This document shows positions 18,407 to 27,519 of a DNA stretch of 64,000 nucleotides, piece by piece. A program made the position numbers and the translations under genes. Below the pieces are notes generated by a model. The model worked only from the letters and a program-made list of their open reading frames with translations, ran no database searches and had not been told where the DNA came from. This DNA comes from Rhodococcus tibetensis (lineage in GTDB: Bacteria > Actinomycetota > Actinomycetes > Mycobacteriales > Mycobacteriaceae): contig NZ_JANFQF010000014.1 in NCBI RefSeq assembly GCF_024438035.1, positions 1-64,000 of the forward strand. The letters run 5' to 3'. The stretch's first letter is position 1, and every line of letters starts with the position of its first letter.

Positions 18407-19978
18407 TCAGTACGCTCCCTCGTGGCGCAACACCGCGCGAAGTGTTTTGAGGATGATCACCAGGTCCTGAACCATGGACCAGTTCTCCACATACGCCAGA
18501 TCCAACTGGACCGACTCCTCCCAAGACAATTCCGAACGTCCGCTGATCTGCCACATCCCGGTGATCCCGGGCCTGACCAGCAGCCGCCGCCGCACGGTGC
18601 CGTCATACCGTTCGACCTCGCAGCGCAACGGGGGCCGGGGCCCGACCACACTCATCTCGCCCCGCAGGACATTCAGGAACTGCGGAAGCTCGTCGATGCT
18701 GTACCGCCGCAGGAAACGACCCACCCCCGTCACCCGCGGATCGGCGCGCACCTTGAACAACATTCCCCGATCGCTCTCGTTGACCAGCAACGCCAACTGC
18801 TTGTCGGCATCGACGACCATGCTGCGGAACTTGAACATCGGAAAGGCCTTGCCGTCCAAGCCGATCCGTTCGCCCTTGTAGAAGACCGGACCATCACTGG
18901 TCAGCCGGACCGCCAACGCCGCCGCGAGGAACACCGGTGCCACGACCACCAACCCGGCGATGACGAACACCAGATCGAACGCCCGCTTGTTGAACCGTTG
19001 CGCCCCCCGGTACTGCGGCGGACCGACATGGATCAGCGGAAACTGCGCCACCGGACGCATCTGCAACCGCGGCCCGGCGACGTCGATCACGCCCGGCGCC
19101 ACCATCAGATCGACACCCAACGGCTCGAGCGACCAGGCCAGTTCTCGCACACCCCGATTGCCGAGTTCCGCGGTGGCCGTGACCACGATCGTGTCGGCCC
19201 CCGCCGAATGCAGTGCGGCAAACACCGCGTTCTCGTCACCGAACACCGCGATCTCGCGATCCCCGACACAGATCCCGCCGGTCGGAGGCCGGGCCGCCCC
19301 CGGTACGCACGCGCCCACCACCCGAAATCCGGATTCGGGGTGGCGATCGAAACACCGGACCATGGCCTTCACCAATGAACTGGGGCCGACCACCAGCACC
19401 GCGGTCAGGCAGTGGTCGGCCCGGCGCCGGCGCACCATGGCCTGTCGCCACAGCCAGCGATTGACCAGCAATGCCACCAGACCCAACGGAAACGCGATCA
19501 GCAGGTATCCGCGGGCCAGATCGATTCGCAACAGCAACGAGACGATGGCCACCGCACCGAACAGCCAGAACGTGCCGGACACCACCCGGCGGTATTCCTC
19601 GACTCCGCGACCGATCACACCCACTGCCCGGGACCGGAAAATGGACAGGACCATCAGCCACGCCACCGCCAGCAAAACCGACACCACCGAATAACTCAGG
19701 CGCGAAATGGTTGTCGTTTGCACCGGTGCGTATCCCGGACCGAACCGAACCAATTGTCCAGTGAACACCGACGCGAAAATGACCAGAACATCGCTTGCCG
19801 CAACCGATTTCGCGTATGAGCGCTCCCACCGCCGACGTCGAATCACGCCGGTAGGAAACGCCGCATCTGGACTGGAGCGCCTCGATGATCGCACGCGAGG
19901 AGTAGGTCGGCTGACAGTGTCATCGCTGACGCGATTATGGATCCGCCCTTGGATTGGCAGGCGGTGCGGAAGTGTCAT
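18407..19978 (-). CDS. Polyprenyl-phosphate glycosylphosphotransferase
   Basis: A 523-residue WbaP/ExoY-type initiating enzyme. It has four N-terminal membrane helices (about residues 60-180), a soluble nucleotide-binding-like domain, one more helix near 345-370 and the catalytic domain. The catalytic domain shows FKFRSMV, DELPQFLNVL and GEMSVVGPRP. It transfers a sugar-1-phosphate from a UDP-sugar to undecaprenyl phosphate, starting the repeat unit. It is the first gene of the long minus-strand exopolysaccharide operon (19978 down to 11267). AAGGA lies eight bases before the ATG. Confidence 0.88.
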   Translation of the reverse strand: MTLPHRLPIQGRIHNRVSDDTVSRPTPRVRSSRRSSPDAAFPTGVIRRRRWERSYAKSVAASDVLVIFASVFTGQLVRFGPGYAPVQTTTISRLSYSVVSVLLAVAWLMVLSIFRSRAVGVIGRGVEEYRRVVSGTFWLFGAVAIVSLLLRIDLARGYLLIAFPLGLVALLVNRWLWRQAMVRRRRADHCLTAVLVVGPSSLVKAMVRCFDRHPESGFRVVGACVPGAARPPTGGICVGDREIAVFGDENAVFAALHSAGADTIVVTATAELGNRGVRELAWSLEPLGVDLMVAPGVIDVAGPRLQMRPVAQFPLIHVGPPQYRGAQRFNKRAFDLVFVIAGLVVVAPVFLAAALAVRLTSDGPVFYKGERIGLDGKAFPMFKFRSMVVDADKQLALLVNESDRGMLFKVRADPRVTGVGRFLRRYSIDELPQFLNVLRGEMSVVGPRPPLRCEVERYDGTVRRRLLVRPGITGMWQISGRSELSWEESVQLDLAYVENWSMVQDLVIILKTLRAVLRHEGAY

Positions 19979-20451
19979 GGGTCTCGTCCTTGGTGGTCCG
20001 CTCGCCGAGAGCGTCCACTATCCCCATCGCCCACAACCAAAAGTCTGTTACAGCGGTCATTCCAACACTCGCGGTCCCCTGCACCGGCATTACTCAGATA
20101 GAAAGCAGTTACACCGGATGGTTGACAATGTGAGTTCATGCAGCGGTGCATGTAACGGGTTATCGGTATGTTTGTTGCGGCCAGCGAACTCGCTCAACGG
20201 GATGACGCCAGATCGTCCATCTGCTTCGCGCTGTAGCGCGCGAGTAAGCGTCCGGTCACCGCGGGTCGGAGAGAAAGGCGCTCAGGCGGCTGGCCGGTGC
20301 ATCGAGTCTCTGGATTTGGTTCCAAGATCATCGCACGGGCCGGATCGCGAATGGCTAGGTGACGTGGCGTCGCTCGCGGCGTGTCGGCGGCGTGGCTACA
20401 CTCAGTGGCTACAGTGTCCGGACCAGAAAACCGCTCTACCTGCGGTAATGG
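19979..20451. other. Intergenic region upstream of exopolysaccharide operon
   Basis: About 470 bp without a credible gene. One long plus-strand open frame crosses it, but it is a composition artefact that also spans the tRNA. The operon's promoter should lie near 20000-20150. I cannot identify its hexamers or any regulator site. Confidence 0.4.
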
Positions 20452-20525
20452 TGGAGCCGATGACGGGAATCGAACCCGCGTATTCAGCTTGGGAAGCTGA
20501 TGTTCTGCCATTGAACTACATCGGC
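20452..20525 (-). tRNA. tRNA-Gly (CCC)
   Basis: The minus strand folds as a complete cloverleaf. The acceptor arms are GCCGATG and CATCGGC, the anticodon stem is TCAGC/GCTGA around loop TTCCCAA, the T loop is TTCGATT, and CCA is encoded. The anticodon CCC reads the Gly codon GGG. Confidence 0.95.
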
Positions 20526-20529
20526 GCGC

Positions 20530-20559
20530 ATGATATTGGGCGCCCTTGGGCAGGCCCAA
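20530..20559 (-). promoter_or_regulatory. Candidate tRNA-Gly promoter
   Basis: On the minus strand TTGGGC and TATCAT are separated by 18 bases. The -10 box ends four bases before the tRNA 5' end. The match is reasonable but the assignment is by position only. Confidence 0.4.
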
Positions 20560-20619
20560 CACCCTGCGGGGCAAACATTAGCAGATGTGTTGGGTTCGCC
20601 TGGAGGCGCACGCCGATGC

Positions 20620-21444
20620 TCAGATGAGTGGCCGGCCGGACTTGATTCGCCACCGCAGGTCGCGCATGAGGAGGTTGTAGGGGAGTTCGCGGATGGCGTC
20701 GGGGAAGCGCCGGCTGATGGCGCCGATGGTGTGCATGACGCGGTCGAAGCGCCGCTGGTCTTTTTCGCTCCACGCCAGCTGCATCTCGTCGCGGAAGTGT
20801 TGGGGGAGGAAGCCTCTGGTGAAGAACAGGTTCATGGGGCCGAACAGACGCGAGACGATTGTGGGGAGGAATTCGAGCCGGGCGATGGAGAGGACGTGTT
20901 CGCGGATGGTGTCGTCGATCGACACGTTGGCCAGCGAGCGGTTCCAGTACTCCTCGAATGCGATGCGGTCTTCGGGCCACATCTCCGGGGGTACCTGGAG
21001 GGTGGTGCCGAACGTGGCACCTTCCTTGTAGAAGAACTCGGCGGCTGCTGGGGAGAGGTCGCCGTGCAGGGCGCGGTTGACGTCCTCGAACCCCCGGTAG
21101 ATGCAGGCGGCCACCCACAGCTGCAGTTCGGGGTCGAACGCGTTGTATTGCACGGGGCTGTCGGGTGTGGAGCGCACCTTCGCGTGGGCGCGGTTGACGC
21201 CCGTGCGGAAGGCTGCTTTCTCCTCGTCGGTGCCGCGGGCTGCCACCACGAGGTAGGTCAGCGTGGTGCGGGTCCGCTTGATCGGATGCCTGAACAGCTG
21301 GCCGCTCTCGACCTTGCTCTCGTATACGCCGTACCCGACCCCGGGATGGGCGAGCTGCATGATGATGTTGGCGGCGCCCGCCAGTAGTCCGGCACCGTCC
21401 ATGGCCTGGTCGAGATGGTCCGGTGCCTCGAGTGACGTCGACAT
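20620..21444 (-). CDS. MpaB-like oxygenase (DUF2236)
   Basis: A 274-residue protein of the ER-bound oxygenase MpaB/MpaB'/rubber oxygenase-related family (DUF2236). It is common in several copies in mycobacteria and rhodococci. The family's conserved helical core and His/Arg pattern can be seen in QLAHPGVGYGVYE near the N-terminus and in the FRHPIKRTRTTLTYL stretch. A haem-dependent oxidative role on hydrophobic substrates is suggested by the family. The substrate is unknown. It is divergent from the TetR gene, which may control it. Confidence 0.75.
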   Translation of the reverse strand: MSTSLEAPDHLDQAMDGAGLLAGAANIIMQLAHPGVGYGVYESKVESGQLFRHPIKRTRTTLTYLVVAARGTDEEKAAFRTGVNRAHAKVRSTPDSPVQYNAFDPELQLWVAACIYRGFEDVNRALHGDLSPAAAEFFYKEGATFGTTLQVPPEMWPEDRIAFEEYWNRSLANVSIDDTIREHVLSIARLEFLPTIVSRLFGPMNLFFTRGFLPQHFRDEMQLAWSEKDQRRFDRVMHTIGAISRRFPDAIRELPYNLLMRDLRWRIKSGRPLI

Positions 21445-21483
21445 TCTGCTCCTCTTCCCACCACTGATTCTGCTATCTGAATA

Positions 21484-21493
21484 CGACCGTACT
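21484..21493. promoter_or_regulatory. Short palindrome TACG-AC-CGTA in divergent promoter region
   Basis: A 10-bp inverted repeat lies between the MpaB-like and TetR genes, where a TetR operator would be expected. The arms are short, so chance is a real alternative. Confidence 0.25.
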
Positions 21494-21538
21494 CACATAT
21501 ATGTTCCGCGTCCAGAGTTCGGTGGAAAGATGGTCGCC

Positions 21539-22177
21539 ATGGTTACGGCACCGTCAGGTTCCACAGGTGGGCGCATGTATGGCGGCCAGGAGGGTGATGC
21601 TCGCCGCGCCGAACGTCGCGCGCAGCTGATCGAGGCCGGGCTCGACCTGCTCGGCGGCGATGACGGCGACCACACGCTGTCGGTGCGTGGCGTCTGTAAG
21701 CGGGCCGGACTGGCCACTCGCTATTTCTATGAGAACTTTCCCGACCGCGACGCGCTGATCGTGGCCGTGTACGACCACGTCGTGCAACGCATCGCCACCA
21801 GCACATTGGAGGCCGTGTCGACAGCGGGGCCCGGCGAGCGCGAGATCGTCGAAGCGGGCGTACGCAACATCGTCCGTGAAGTTGCCGAAGATCCGCGACA
21901 CGGCCGTCTCATGTTCTCCGTGGCACAGTCCAGTGAGGTGCTGGCGCAGCGAAGGCTCGACAGTTCGCGGCTGTTCGCCAGCCTGGTGACCAAGCAGACC
22001 GTCGGGTTCTACGAGGTGGCGGAGAGTCCGCGCCTCGACCTCGCCGCGCACTTCATGGTCGGTGGCCTGGCACAGACGTTGACGGCGTGGTTGAACGGCA
22101 CCGTGTCGCTGCCCGAGGAAGACGTCGTGGACACCTGCACGGATCTGCTGCTCTCGATGGCAATCCACACCCGTTAA
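21539..22177 (+). CDS. TetR family regulator
   Basis: About 212 residues. The N-terminal helix-turn-helix (LSVRGVCKRAGLATRYFYENFPDRDAL) is a standard TetR DNA-binding domain, and the C-terminal helical part would bind a ligand. GGAAAG sits nine bases before ATG 21539. An ATG at 21530 is too close to that site, and 21575 is a further option. It is divergent from the MpaB-like gene, its most likely target. Its TAA stop overlaps the -10 box of dcd. Confidence 0.8.
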   Translation: MVTAPSGSTGGRMYGGQEGDARRAERRAQLIEAGLDLLGGDDGDHTLSVRGVCKRAGLATRYFYENFPDRDALIVAVYDHVVQRIATSTLEAVSTAGPGEREIVEAGVRNIVREVAEDPRHGRLMFSVAQSSEVLAQRRLDSSRLFASLVTKQTVGFYEVAESPRLDLAAHFMVGGLAQTLTAWLNGTVSLPEEDVVDTCTDLLLSMAIHTR

Positions 22178-22180
22178 CCT
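22175..22180 (+). promoter_or_regulatory. -10 box of leaderless dcd promoter
   Basis: TAACCT begins 12 bases before the dcd GTG, placing the transcription start at or next to the start codon. No ribosome binding site precedes the GTG, which fits leaderless translation. Confidence 0.5.
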
Positions 22181-22186
22181 CTACCT

Positions 22187-22756
22187 GTGCTCCTCTCCGA
22201 TCGCGATCTCCGTGCCGAAGTTTCCGCTGGACGTCTGGGCATCGACCCGTTCGATCCCTCGATGGTTCAGCCCTCGAGCGTGGACGTACGCCTCGACAGC
22301 TTGTTCCGGGTGTTCAACAACACCCGCTACACCCATATCGACCCCGCTGAGCGGCAGGACGAGTTGACGACGCTGGTCGAACCGGCCGAGGGGGAACCTT
22401 TCGTTCTGCATCCCGGCGAGTTCGTTCTCGGCTCCACGCTCGAGGTGTGTTCGCTTCCCGACGACCTGGCTGGGCGACTCGAGGGCAAGTCGTCACTCGG
22501 GCGCCTGGGGCTGCTCACCCATTCGACCGCCGGGTTCATCGACCCCGGGTTCAACGGCCACATCACCTTGGAGCTCTCCAACGTGGCGAACCTGCCCATC
22601 ACGCTCTGGCCGGGAATGAAGATCGGGCAGCTGTGCCTACTCCGGTTGTCGAGCGCGGCGGAGCACCCATACGGCAGCTCTGCTGCCGGCTCAAAGTATC
22701 AGGGGCAGCGGGGGCCGACCCCGTCCAAGGCGTACCTGAACTTCGCGCAGGACTGA
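22187..22756 (+). CDS. dcd: dCTP deaminase, dUMP-forming
   Basis: A 189-residue trimeric-dUTPase-fold enzyme. Conserved segments include [37 protein letters not shown] and the C-terminal [14 protein letters not shown]. The mycobacterial homologue is bifunctional, converting dCTP directly to dUMP, and this sequence is of that type. It supplies dUMP for thymidylate synthesis and limits dUTP. GTG start at 22187. Convergent with the next gene, with a 13-bp gap. Confidence 0.93.
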   Translation: MLLSDRDLRAEVSAGRLGIDPFDPSMVQPSSVDVRLDSLFRVFNNTRYTHIDPAERQDELTTLVEPAEGEPFVLHPGEFVLGSTLEVCSLPDDLAGRLEGKSSLGRLGLLTHSTAGFIDPGFNGHITLELSNVANLPITLWPGMKIGQLCLLRLSSAAEHPYGSSAAGSKYQGQRGPTPSKAYLNFAQD

Positions 22757-22769
22757 GTGCGCGCGGCCC

Positions 22770-23192
22770 TCACGCCCGCGCATTCCATGCGGCGATCACC
22801 GAGTGCACTCCGATCGAGTCGATTGTCGATCGGAGTGACCCCTCGACGGCCGCCCGCCGTCCGAGATTCCGACGGCCGATGCCGGAGGCACTCGGTGACT
22901 CGGTAACGCCGATCAAAATCTCCGGAAACACGGTGCGGCTGCCCTCGATGAGCAGAGCCTCCTCGTCAACTGCTCGCACGGTGACGGGGGCACTGCCCGT
23001 CACGTTGCCGACGAGCAGCGCGAGGTAACTCATATCGGTGTACGCGTCCCGGACGGCGATCAATCGTGCGTCGTTGTCGCCCAATCGTATCGACTCGTCG
23101 AGTATCCATGTAGCCGAACATGTTTCACGGTACTCCGCGCGGTCGGCTCGCCGCTCCGTGTCACCGGAGATTCGCTCAGGCAGAGTGTTCAT
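22770..23192 (-). CDS. Hypothetical protein with shared operator upstream
   Basis: 140 residues from ATG 23192, which has AGGAG six bases upstream. I do not recognise a family. It is soluble, with an acidic N-terminal half and an Arg-rich stretch (GIGRRNLGRRAAVEG) near residue 105. The segment SYLALLVGNVTGSAPVTVRAV suggests a beta-rich fold. A GGTAGT-GG-ACTACC palindrome lies 76 bp upstream of its start. This is the same motif and distance seen before the lipase, nuclease and TIR genes, so it may belong to their regulon. Confidence 0.6.
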   Translation of the reverse strand: MNTLPERISGDTERRADRAEYRETCSATWILDESIRLGDNDARLIAVRDAYTDMSYLALLVGNVTGSAPVTVRAVDEEALLIEGSRTVFPEILIGVTESPSASGIGRRNLGRRAAVEGSLRSTIDSIGVHSVIAAWNARA

Positions 23193-23267
23193 GACCATCT
23201 CCTGCACTTCAGAAGTCCCTTCGCGGGATCTGGGTCCAGTCTGCCTAATGTATCCACTTCGATCATG

Positions 23268-23281
23268 GGTAGTGGACTACC
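23268..23281. promoter_or_regulatory. Shared operator, site 1 (GGTAGT-N2-ACTACC)
   Basis: A perfect 14-bp inverted repeat whose core (GTAGTGGACTAC) matches the core of the GAGTAG-N4-CTACTC sites downstream. It sits 76 bp upstream of the 140-residue gene at 23192 and about 109 bp upstream of the first LuxR gene. On the minus strand a TACATT hexamer follows it by about 15 bp, so a bound protein would occupy the -35 position. Confidence 0.55.
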
Positions 23282-23377
23282 TGTTCTCGGTGCATGGGTG
23301 CCAAACGAGGTCGAAATGAGACCGTACATTCGTTATGAATTACAGCGGAGGGGCTGAGAACGAGGGCGTCGACAAAC

Positions 23378-23383
23378 TAGACT
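23378..23383 (+). promoter_or_regulatory. -10 box TAGACT, leaderless LuxR gene
   Basis: TAGACT starts 12 bases before the ATG at 23390. The other two LuxR paralogues have TAGACT and TAGGCT 13 bases before their ATGs. No ribosome binding site is seen. The conserved placement points to leaderless transcripts. Confidence 0.55.
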
Positions 23384-23389
23384 TCGAGA

Positions 23390-26020
23390 ATGAGTCAGAG
23401 GTGGCCCCTGATTCGAAGGCACGCCGAGTTCGACGCCATCACCGCGTCGCTGAAGGCTCGGTCCGATTGTTGCGGGGTGGTCCTTACCGGCGATCCTGGC
23501 GTGGGGAAAACCACCCTCGCCCGGTTCGCGACCGAATCACTGCCCGGCGAGGTGCGCTGGGTTGCCGGGACGGAATCCGCCCGAAGCATCCCGCTCGGCG
23601 TTTTTGCTCACCTGGTCGGCGCGTCGACCTCTCGGGATCCGGTCACGCTGCTTTCCACGGCACGGCAGGCCCTCATTCACGACGGCGACACCCACCAGGA
23701 CATGGTGATCGGTGTCGACGACGCCCACCTGCTCGATCAGCTCTCGGCGACATTCCTGCACCAATTGGCCCTCGATCGGGTGGTCAATATCGTCGCGACC
23801 GTCCGGAGCGGTGAGACCGTGCCCGACGCGATCACGTCCCTGTGGAAGGACGGGCATCTTCTCCGGCTGGAGTTGATGCCGTTCACGCGGGAGCAGAGCA
23901 TCGAACTGGTCGAGTCCGTGTTGGACGGCCCGCTCGAGGGGCTGAGTGCCGACATGATCTGGGAGGCGTCGGGGGGCAACGCCCTGTTTGTCCGGCATCT
24001 CGTCGAGGGCGCGCTGGAAGCGGGGACACTCCGCCGGTCCGGCGGTGTCTGGCAGCTGCGGGGTCGCGCCGCGATCACCTCCGAGCTCGCGTCGCTGCTG
24101 GAAACCAGGATCGAGAAGATCCCGTCCGAGGTGCTGCAAGCGCTTCAACTGCTGACCTTCTGCGAGCCGCTGGATCTCGATGTTCTGTGTGCTCTCGCCG
24201 GTGAGAACGCAGTGGAAGAGGCGGAACGACGGGGCCTGGTCAGGATCGCCGAAGAACGACACCATCTCGATGTGCGCTACACCCATCCGCTCTTCGCCGA
24301 GGTGATTCGTCGACGGGTCGGTCGTGCGGCAGGACGCCGGCTACGGGGGAAGCTGGTGCAAGAGCTCAGTAATGGCGCCGTGACGGGTGCGGCGCATCGG
24401 ATACGTCTCGCCGAGCTTGCACTCGACAGCGACCGCTCCGTCGACCCGGCACTGCTGGCGTCGGCAGCCGCGGATGCCATCGGGCTGGCCAACGTCCCGC
24501 TCGGTGAACGTCTGGCACGTGCAGCGTTCGAAGAAACCGGCGATTTCGGAGCGGCCGACCTCCTTGCCAGGGCATTGCTGTGGCAGGGGCACGCGGCCGA
24601 AGCCGAGGCACTGTTGCTCGCATTCCCCCCCGACTCGTTGACTCAAGCGCAGTTGGTGCGCTGGGGGACTTCACGTATCGCGAACCTCTTCTGGGCACTC
24701 GGCGATTCGGAGAAAGCGGACGACGTACTCGCAGTGCTACGCGAGCGCGTCACCCAACCGAGTCTTCTCCCGGTGGTCGAGGGAATCGGATCTGTGTGTG
24801 CGGTTTTCGAGAACAGACCGCAGGACGCGGTGGACGCCGCGTGCGCTGTTCTCGCCTCGGAGCTGCCGTGGGCGGTCGAATGGGCGTTCTTCGGCGGGGG
24901 ACTGGCACTGGCGTTGATGGGACGCGGCGACGAGGTTCCCGCGTTGGCGGCGCGGAGCGCGGCCGTTGCCGAACAGATCGACGGATTGCTGCGCTTTCCC
25001 GCCGGGCATGGCGAGATTCTGGCTTTGACCATGACCGGGCAGTTCGATAGGGCGCAGCGCCGAGCCGAACAGTATCTCGCCTTCGCGTCGAGTGGCCGCT
25101 ACCTGGCGTGGGGATTGGCAAATGTCCTGGTCGGGACGGTCGAACTCGTCCGCGGACGGTTCACCGCCGCGGCTCAGCGCCTCGAGCAGGCGATCGCAGC
25201 ACTCGACGTGGGTGACACCGCCGACGCAGTGTCCTGGAGCGTCCCCGCCTACATTGCTCTGGGGCAGACGTACGCCGTGCTCGGCCGCGTCCACGAGGGG
25301 CAGCGCGTCATCTCGGAGGCGCGAGCCCGCAGTGGCCGACACGTGGCAGTGTTCGGCCCACAACTCGAACTGTCCGCCGCGTGGCTCGCCGCAGCACAGG
25401 GTGAGACTTCGCAGGCCATCGCCCTCGCACGGTCCGCCGCCGAATCAGCAGCAGCCGCGGGACAGTTCGGTGTCGAGGCGGCCGCACTGCACCTCGCTAC
25501 TCGATTCGGTGACCATTCCACTGCTCCGCGACTGGCGGCGCTCGCCGAACAGTGCGACGGCGAACTCGTCCGAATCGCTGCAGCACAAGCATCCGCGTCA
25601 GCGTCCGCCGACGGACCCGGGTTGGCGGCGGCAGCGGACAGATTTCGAACGGTCGGTGCACTTCCCGATGCCGCCGATGCCTATGCGCAGGCCGCGATCG
25701 CCTTCCTCCGCGCGGGCGTCAAACGACTCTCGGTCGAGTGCGCCGCCACGGCGGCAGCACTGGCAGCCGAATGCGACCACATGTTGTCTCCTGCTCTCGC
25801 GGAGGCCGCACACCCACTGCCGCTCACGATTCGGGAACGTGAGATTGCATCGATGGTCGCGGCAGGATTATCCAATCGGCACATCGCCGACCGTCTCTTT
25901 CTGTCGGTCCGAACCGTCGAGGGACACATTTACCGCGCGTGCATCAAGCTTGGGGTCGCGGACCGTAACGAGCTCGCCCAGTTGATGAACCTCACCACAC
26001 GACCAACTAAAAACGAGTAG
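23390..26020 (+). CDS. STAND-ATPase LuxR family regulator 1
   Basis: An 876-residue large LuxR-type regulator (LAL/MalT-like). The P-loop GDPGVGKTT is at residues 34-42, and Walker B VIGVDD with Asp110-Asp111 follows. A long helical, TPR-like sensor region fills the middle. A GerE/LuxR helix-turn-helix closes the protein (LSNRHIADRLFLSVRTVEGH). Such proteins bind ATP and an inducer, oligomerise, then activate promoters. It shares start context, length and N-terminal pattern (MSQRWPLIRR) with two paralogues in the cluster. The shared operator at 26013 overlaps its stop codon. It is the best candidate, together with its paralogues, to bind the GAGTAG-N4-CTACTC sites. Confidence 0.85.
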   Translation: MSQRWPLIRRHAEFDAITASLKARSDCCGVVLTGDPGVGKTTLARFATESLPGEVRWVAGTESARSIPLGVFAHLVGASTSRDPVTLLSTARQALIHDGDTHQDMVIGVDDAHLLDQLSATFLHQLALDRVVNIVATVRSGETVPDAITSLWKDGHLLRLELMPFTREQSIELVESVLDGPLEGLSADMIWEASGGNALFVRHLVEGALEAGTLRRSGGVWQLRGRAAITSELASLLETRIEKIPSEVLQALQLLTFCEPLDLDVLCALAGENAVEEAERRGLVRIAEERHHLDVRYTHPLFAEVIRRRVGRAAGRRLRGKLVQELSNGAVTGAAHRIRLAELALDSDRSVDPALLASAAADAIGLANVPLGERLARAAFEETGDFGAADLLARALLWQGHAAEAEALLLAFPPDSLTQAQLVRWGTSRIANLFWALGDSEKADDVLAVLRERVTQPSLLPVVEGIGSVCAVFENRPQDAVDAACAVLASELPWAVEWAFFGGGLALALMGRGDEVPALAARSAAVAEQIDGLLRFPAGHGEILALTMTGQFDRAQRRAEQYLAFASSGRYLAWGLANVLVGTVELVRGRFTAAAQRLEQAIAALDVGDTADAVSWSVPAYIALGQTYAVLGRVHEGQRVISEARARSGRHVAVFGPQLELSAAWLAAAQGETSQAIALARSAAESAAAAGQFGVEAAALHLATRFGDHSTAPRLAALAEQCDGELVRIAAAQASASASADGPGLAAAADRFRTVGALPDAADAYAQAAIAFLRAGVKRLSVECAATAAALAAECDHMLSPALAEAAHPLPLTIREREIASMVAAGLSNRHIADRLFLSVRTVEGHIYRACIKLGVADRNELAQLMNLTTRPTKNE

Positions 26021-26032
26021 TCGGCTACTCGT
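26013..26032. promoter_or_regulatory. Shared operator, site 2 (ACGAGTAG-N4-CTACTCGT)
   Basis: The longest version of the motif: perfect 8-bp arms around TCGG. It overlaps the LuxR 1 stop codon and lies 72 bp before the lipase ATG. The same core recurs upstream of the nuclease, lysin and TIR genes. Confidence 0.7.
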
Positions 26033-26103
26033 GTGCTCCCTCGCAGACCTGAGAACACTGGGGTCGGAACGGACCGTTGCCGGTGTTCGGTGTGGAGGCC
26101 GCC

Positions 26104-27507
26104 ATGAAAGACGTCGTTGTGTTGATACCAGGGATCACGGGATCCGTTCTGGCGCGGGACGGCAAGGACGTGTGGGCGTCGACTCCGGGGGCTGCACTGC
26201 GGGGAGTGCTCTCGCTCGGCAACAACATCAAGCGGTTGCAGCTCGACGGGGACGATCCAGAGGTCGACGATCTCGGCGACGGCGTGGTAGCGACCCGGGT
26301 GATGCCGGACTTCCATGTACTTCCGGGCTTGGATTGGAAGATCGACGGCTACACCAAGTTCCGCGTTGACCTGGTGCGCCGGTTCGGGGTGGTACCGGGC
26401 GAAAACTACTTCGAGCTTCCGTATGACTGGCGGCGTGACAATCGGGTGGCGGCCCGCAAGCTGGCGCGGCAAGCTCACGGATGGTTGACGCGCTGGCGGG
26501 AGAAGTCGGGCAATCCCGATGCACAGTTGATCCTCGTGTGTCACTCCATGGGTGGCATCGTTGCCCGCCTCTACCTCGAATTGCTCGAGGGGTGGAAGGA
26601 CACCCGGACACTCATCACATTCGGCACGCCATATTCTGGGTCGATCAACGCGCTCGAGTTCCTCGTCAACGGATTTCGCAAAGGATGGGGCCCGTTCACC
26701 GTCGATCTCGGCAACCTCATTGGTTCCTTCACCTCCGCCTATCAGCTGCTGCCGTCCTATCGGTGTCTCGAAGGCCCGAATGCGTCGTGGTCGAACCTGG
26801 ACGACAAGATGGACGACTGGGCGGGGACCGGGCTCGACGCCGCCCGCATGAAGGACGCGGTGACGCTGCACCGGCAGCTGCGCACTCAGGTGCAGGAGCG
26901 ACTCGAAGCAGACAGGGACGAGGGCTACGACATCCGTCCCATCATCGGCGACTTCCAGCGCACGAACTGGGCTGCCCGGTTGGTGGACGGGAAAATCGTA
27001 TCGCTGCCCGTGCGCGGGCCGGGCGAAAGCGGCGGCGACGGCACAGTGCCGAAGTTGTCGGCGACCCCACCCGAACTCATGAAAGGGTGGAAGAACGCCG
27101 CCTTCTTCAGCCAGAAACATGCGTCGCTGCAGAACGACGACCCGGTGCTCGACCACGTCGGAGGGGTACTGAACATTGCGGTGATCACCCCGCCGAACGT
27201 ATTTCCTGCGGTGAGCGAATCGGTGTCGCTCGAAGTCGACGACGTAACGACCGCCGAACCACTGGTGATCCGCGCGCGAACTGACGACCCTGGCGCCGAA
27301 CTCGTCGCACACGTCGAGCCGGCCGTCGGCGGGCCGGTCCGGGAACATCGGCTCTCGACTTCATCCGACGGTTGGCAGCAGGCGACTGTCGAGGACCTCG
27401 TAGCTCAGGACTACCGCATCACGGTCGGTGCCCCGGGAGTGCACCCCGTCACGGACCTGGTGAGCGTTGTCGACTTGGACGAGGTAGCACGGACAGCGGA
27501 TATGTAG
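26104..27507 (+). CDS. LCAT-like alpha/beta hydrolase (lipase/acyltransferase)
   Basis: 467 residues from ATG 26104, preceded by GGAGG. The family is lecithin:cholesterol acyltransferase/phospholipase-like. It opens with LIPGITGS, the oxyanion-side motif. The nucleophile Ser148 lies in CHSMGG, Asp312 in SGGDGTVP and His339 in SQKHASL. All three triad residues are present, so it should be active on phospholipids or other acyl esters. A C-terminal domain of about 110 residues is beta-rich. There is no signal peptide, so it would act on the inner face of the membrane. It is followed after 12 bp by the CHAT gene in one operon under the site-2 operator. Confidence 0.8.
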   Translation: MKDVVVLIPGITGSVLARDGKDVWASTPGAALRGVLSLGNNIKRLQLDGDDPEVDDLGDGVVATRVMPDFHVLPGLDWKIDGYTKFRVDLVRRFGVVPGENYFELPYDWRRDNRVAARKLARQAHGWLTRWREKSGNPDAQLILVCHSMGGIVARLYLELLEGWKDTRTLITFGTPYSGSINALEFLVNGFRKGWGPFTVDLGNLIGSFTSAYQLLPSYRCLEGPNASWSNLDDKMDDWAGTGLDAARMKDAVTLHRQLRTQVQERLEADRDEGYDIRPIIGDFQRTNWAARLVDGKIVSLPVRGPGESGGDGTVPKLSATPPELMKGWKNAAFFSQKHASLQNDDPVLDHVGGVLNIAVITPPNVFPAVSESVSLEVDDVTTAEPLVIRARTDDPGAELVAHVEPAVGGPVREHRLSTSSDGWQQATVEDLVAQDYRITVGAPGVHPVTDLVSVVDLDEVARTADM

Positions 27508-27519
27508 GAGCTGGAAAGC

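Noticed and set aside
19707-20627. A 306-codon plus-strand open frame through the exopolysaccharide promoter region and the tRNA
   Set aside because: It crosses the tRNA-Gly gene and part of the glycosylphosphotransferase gene, has no ribosome binding site and has no family resemblance.
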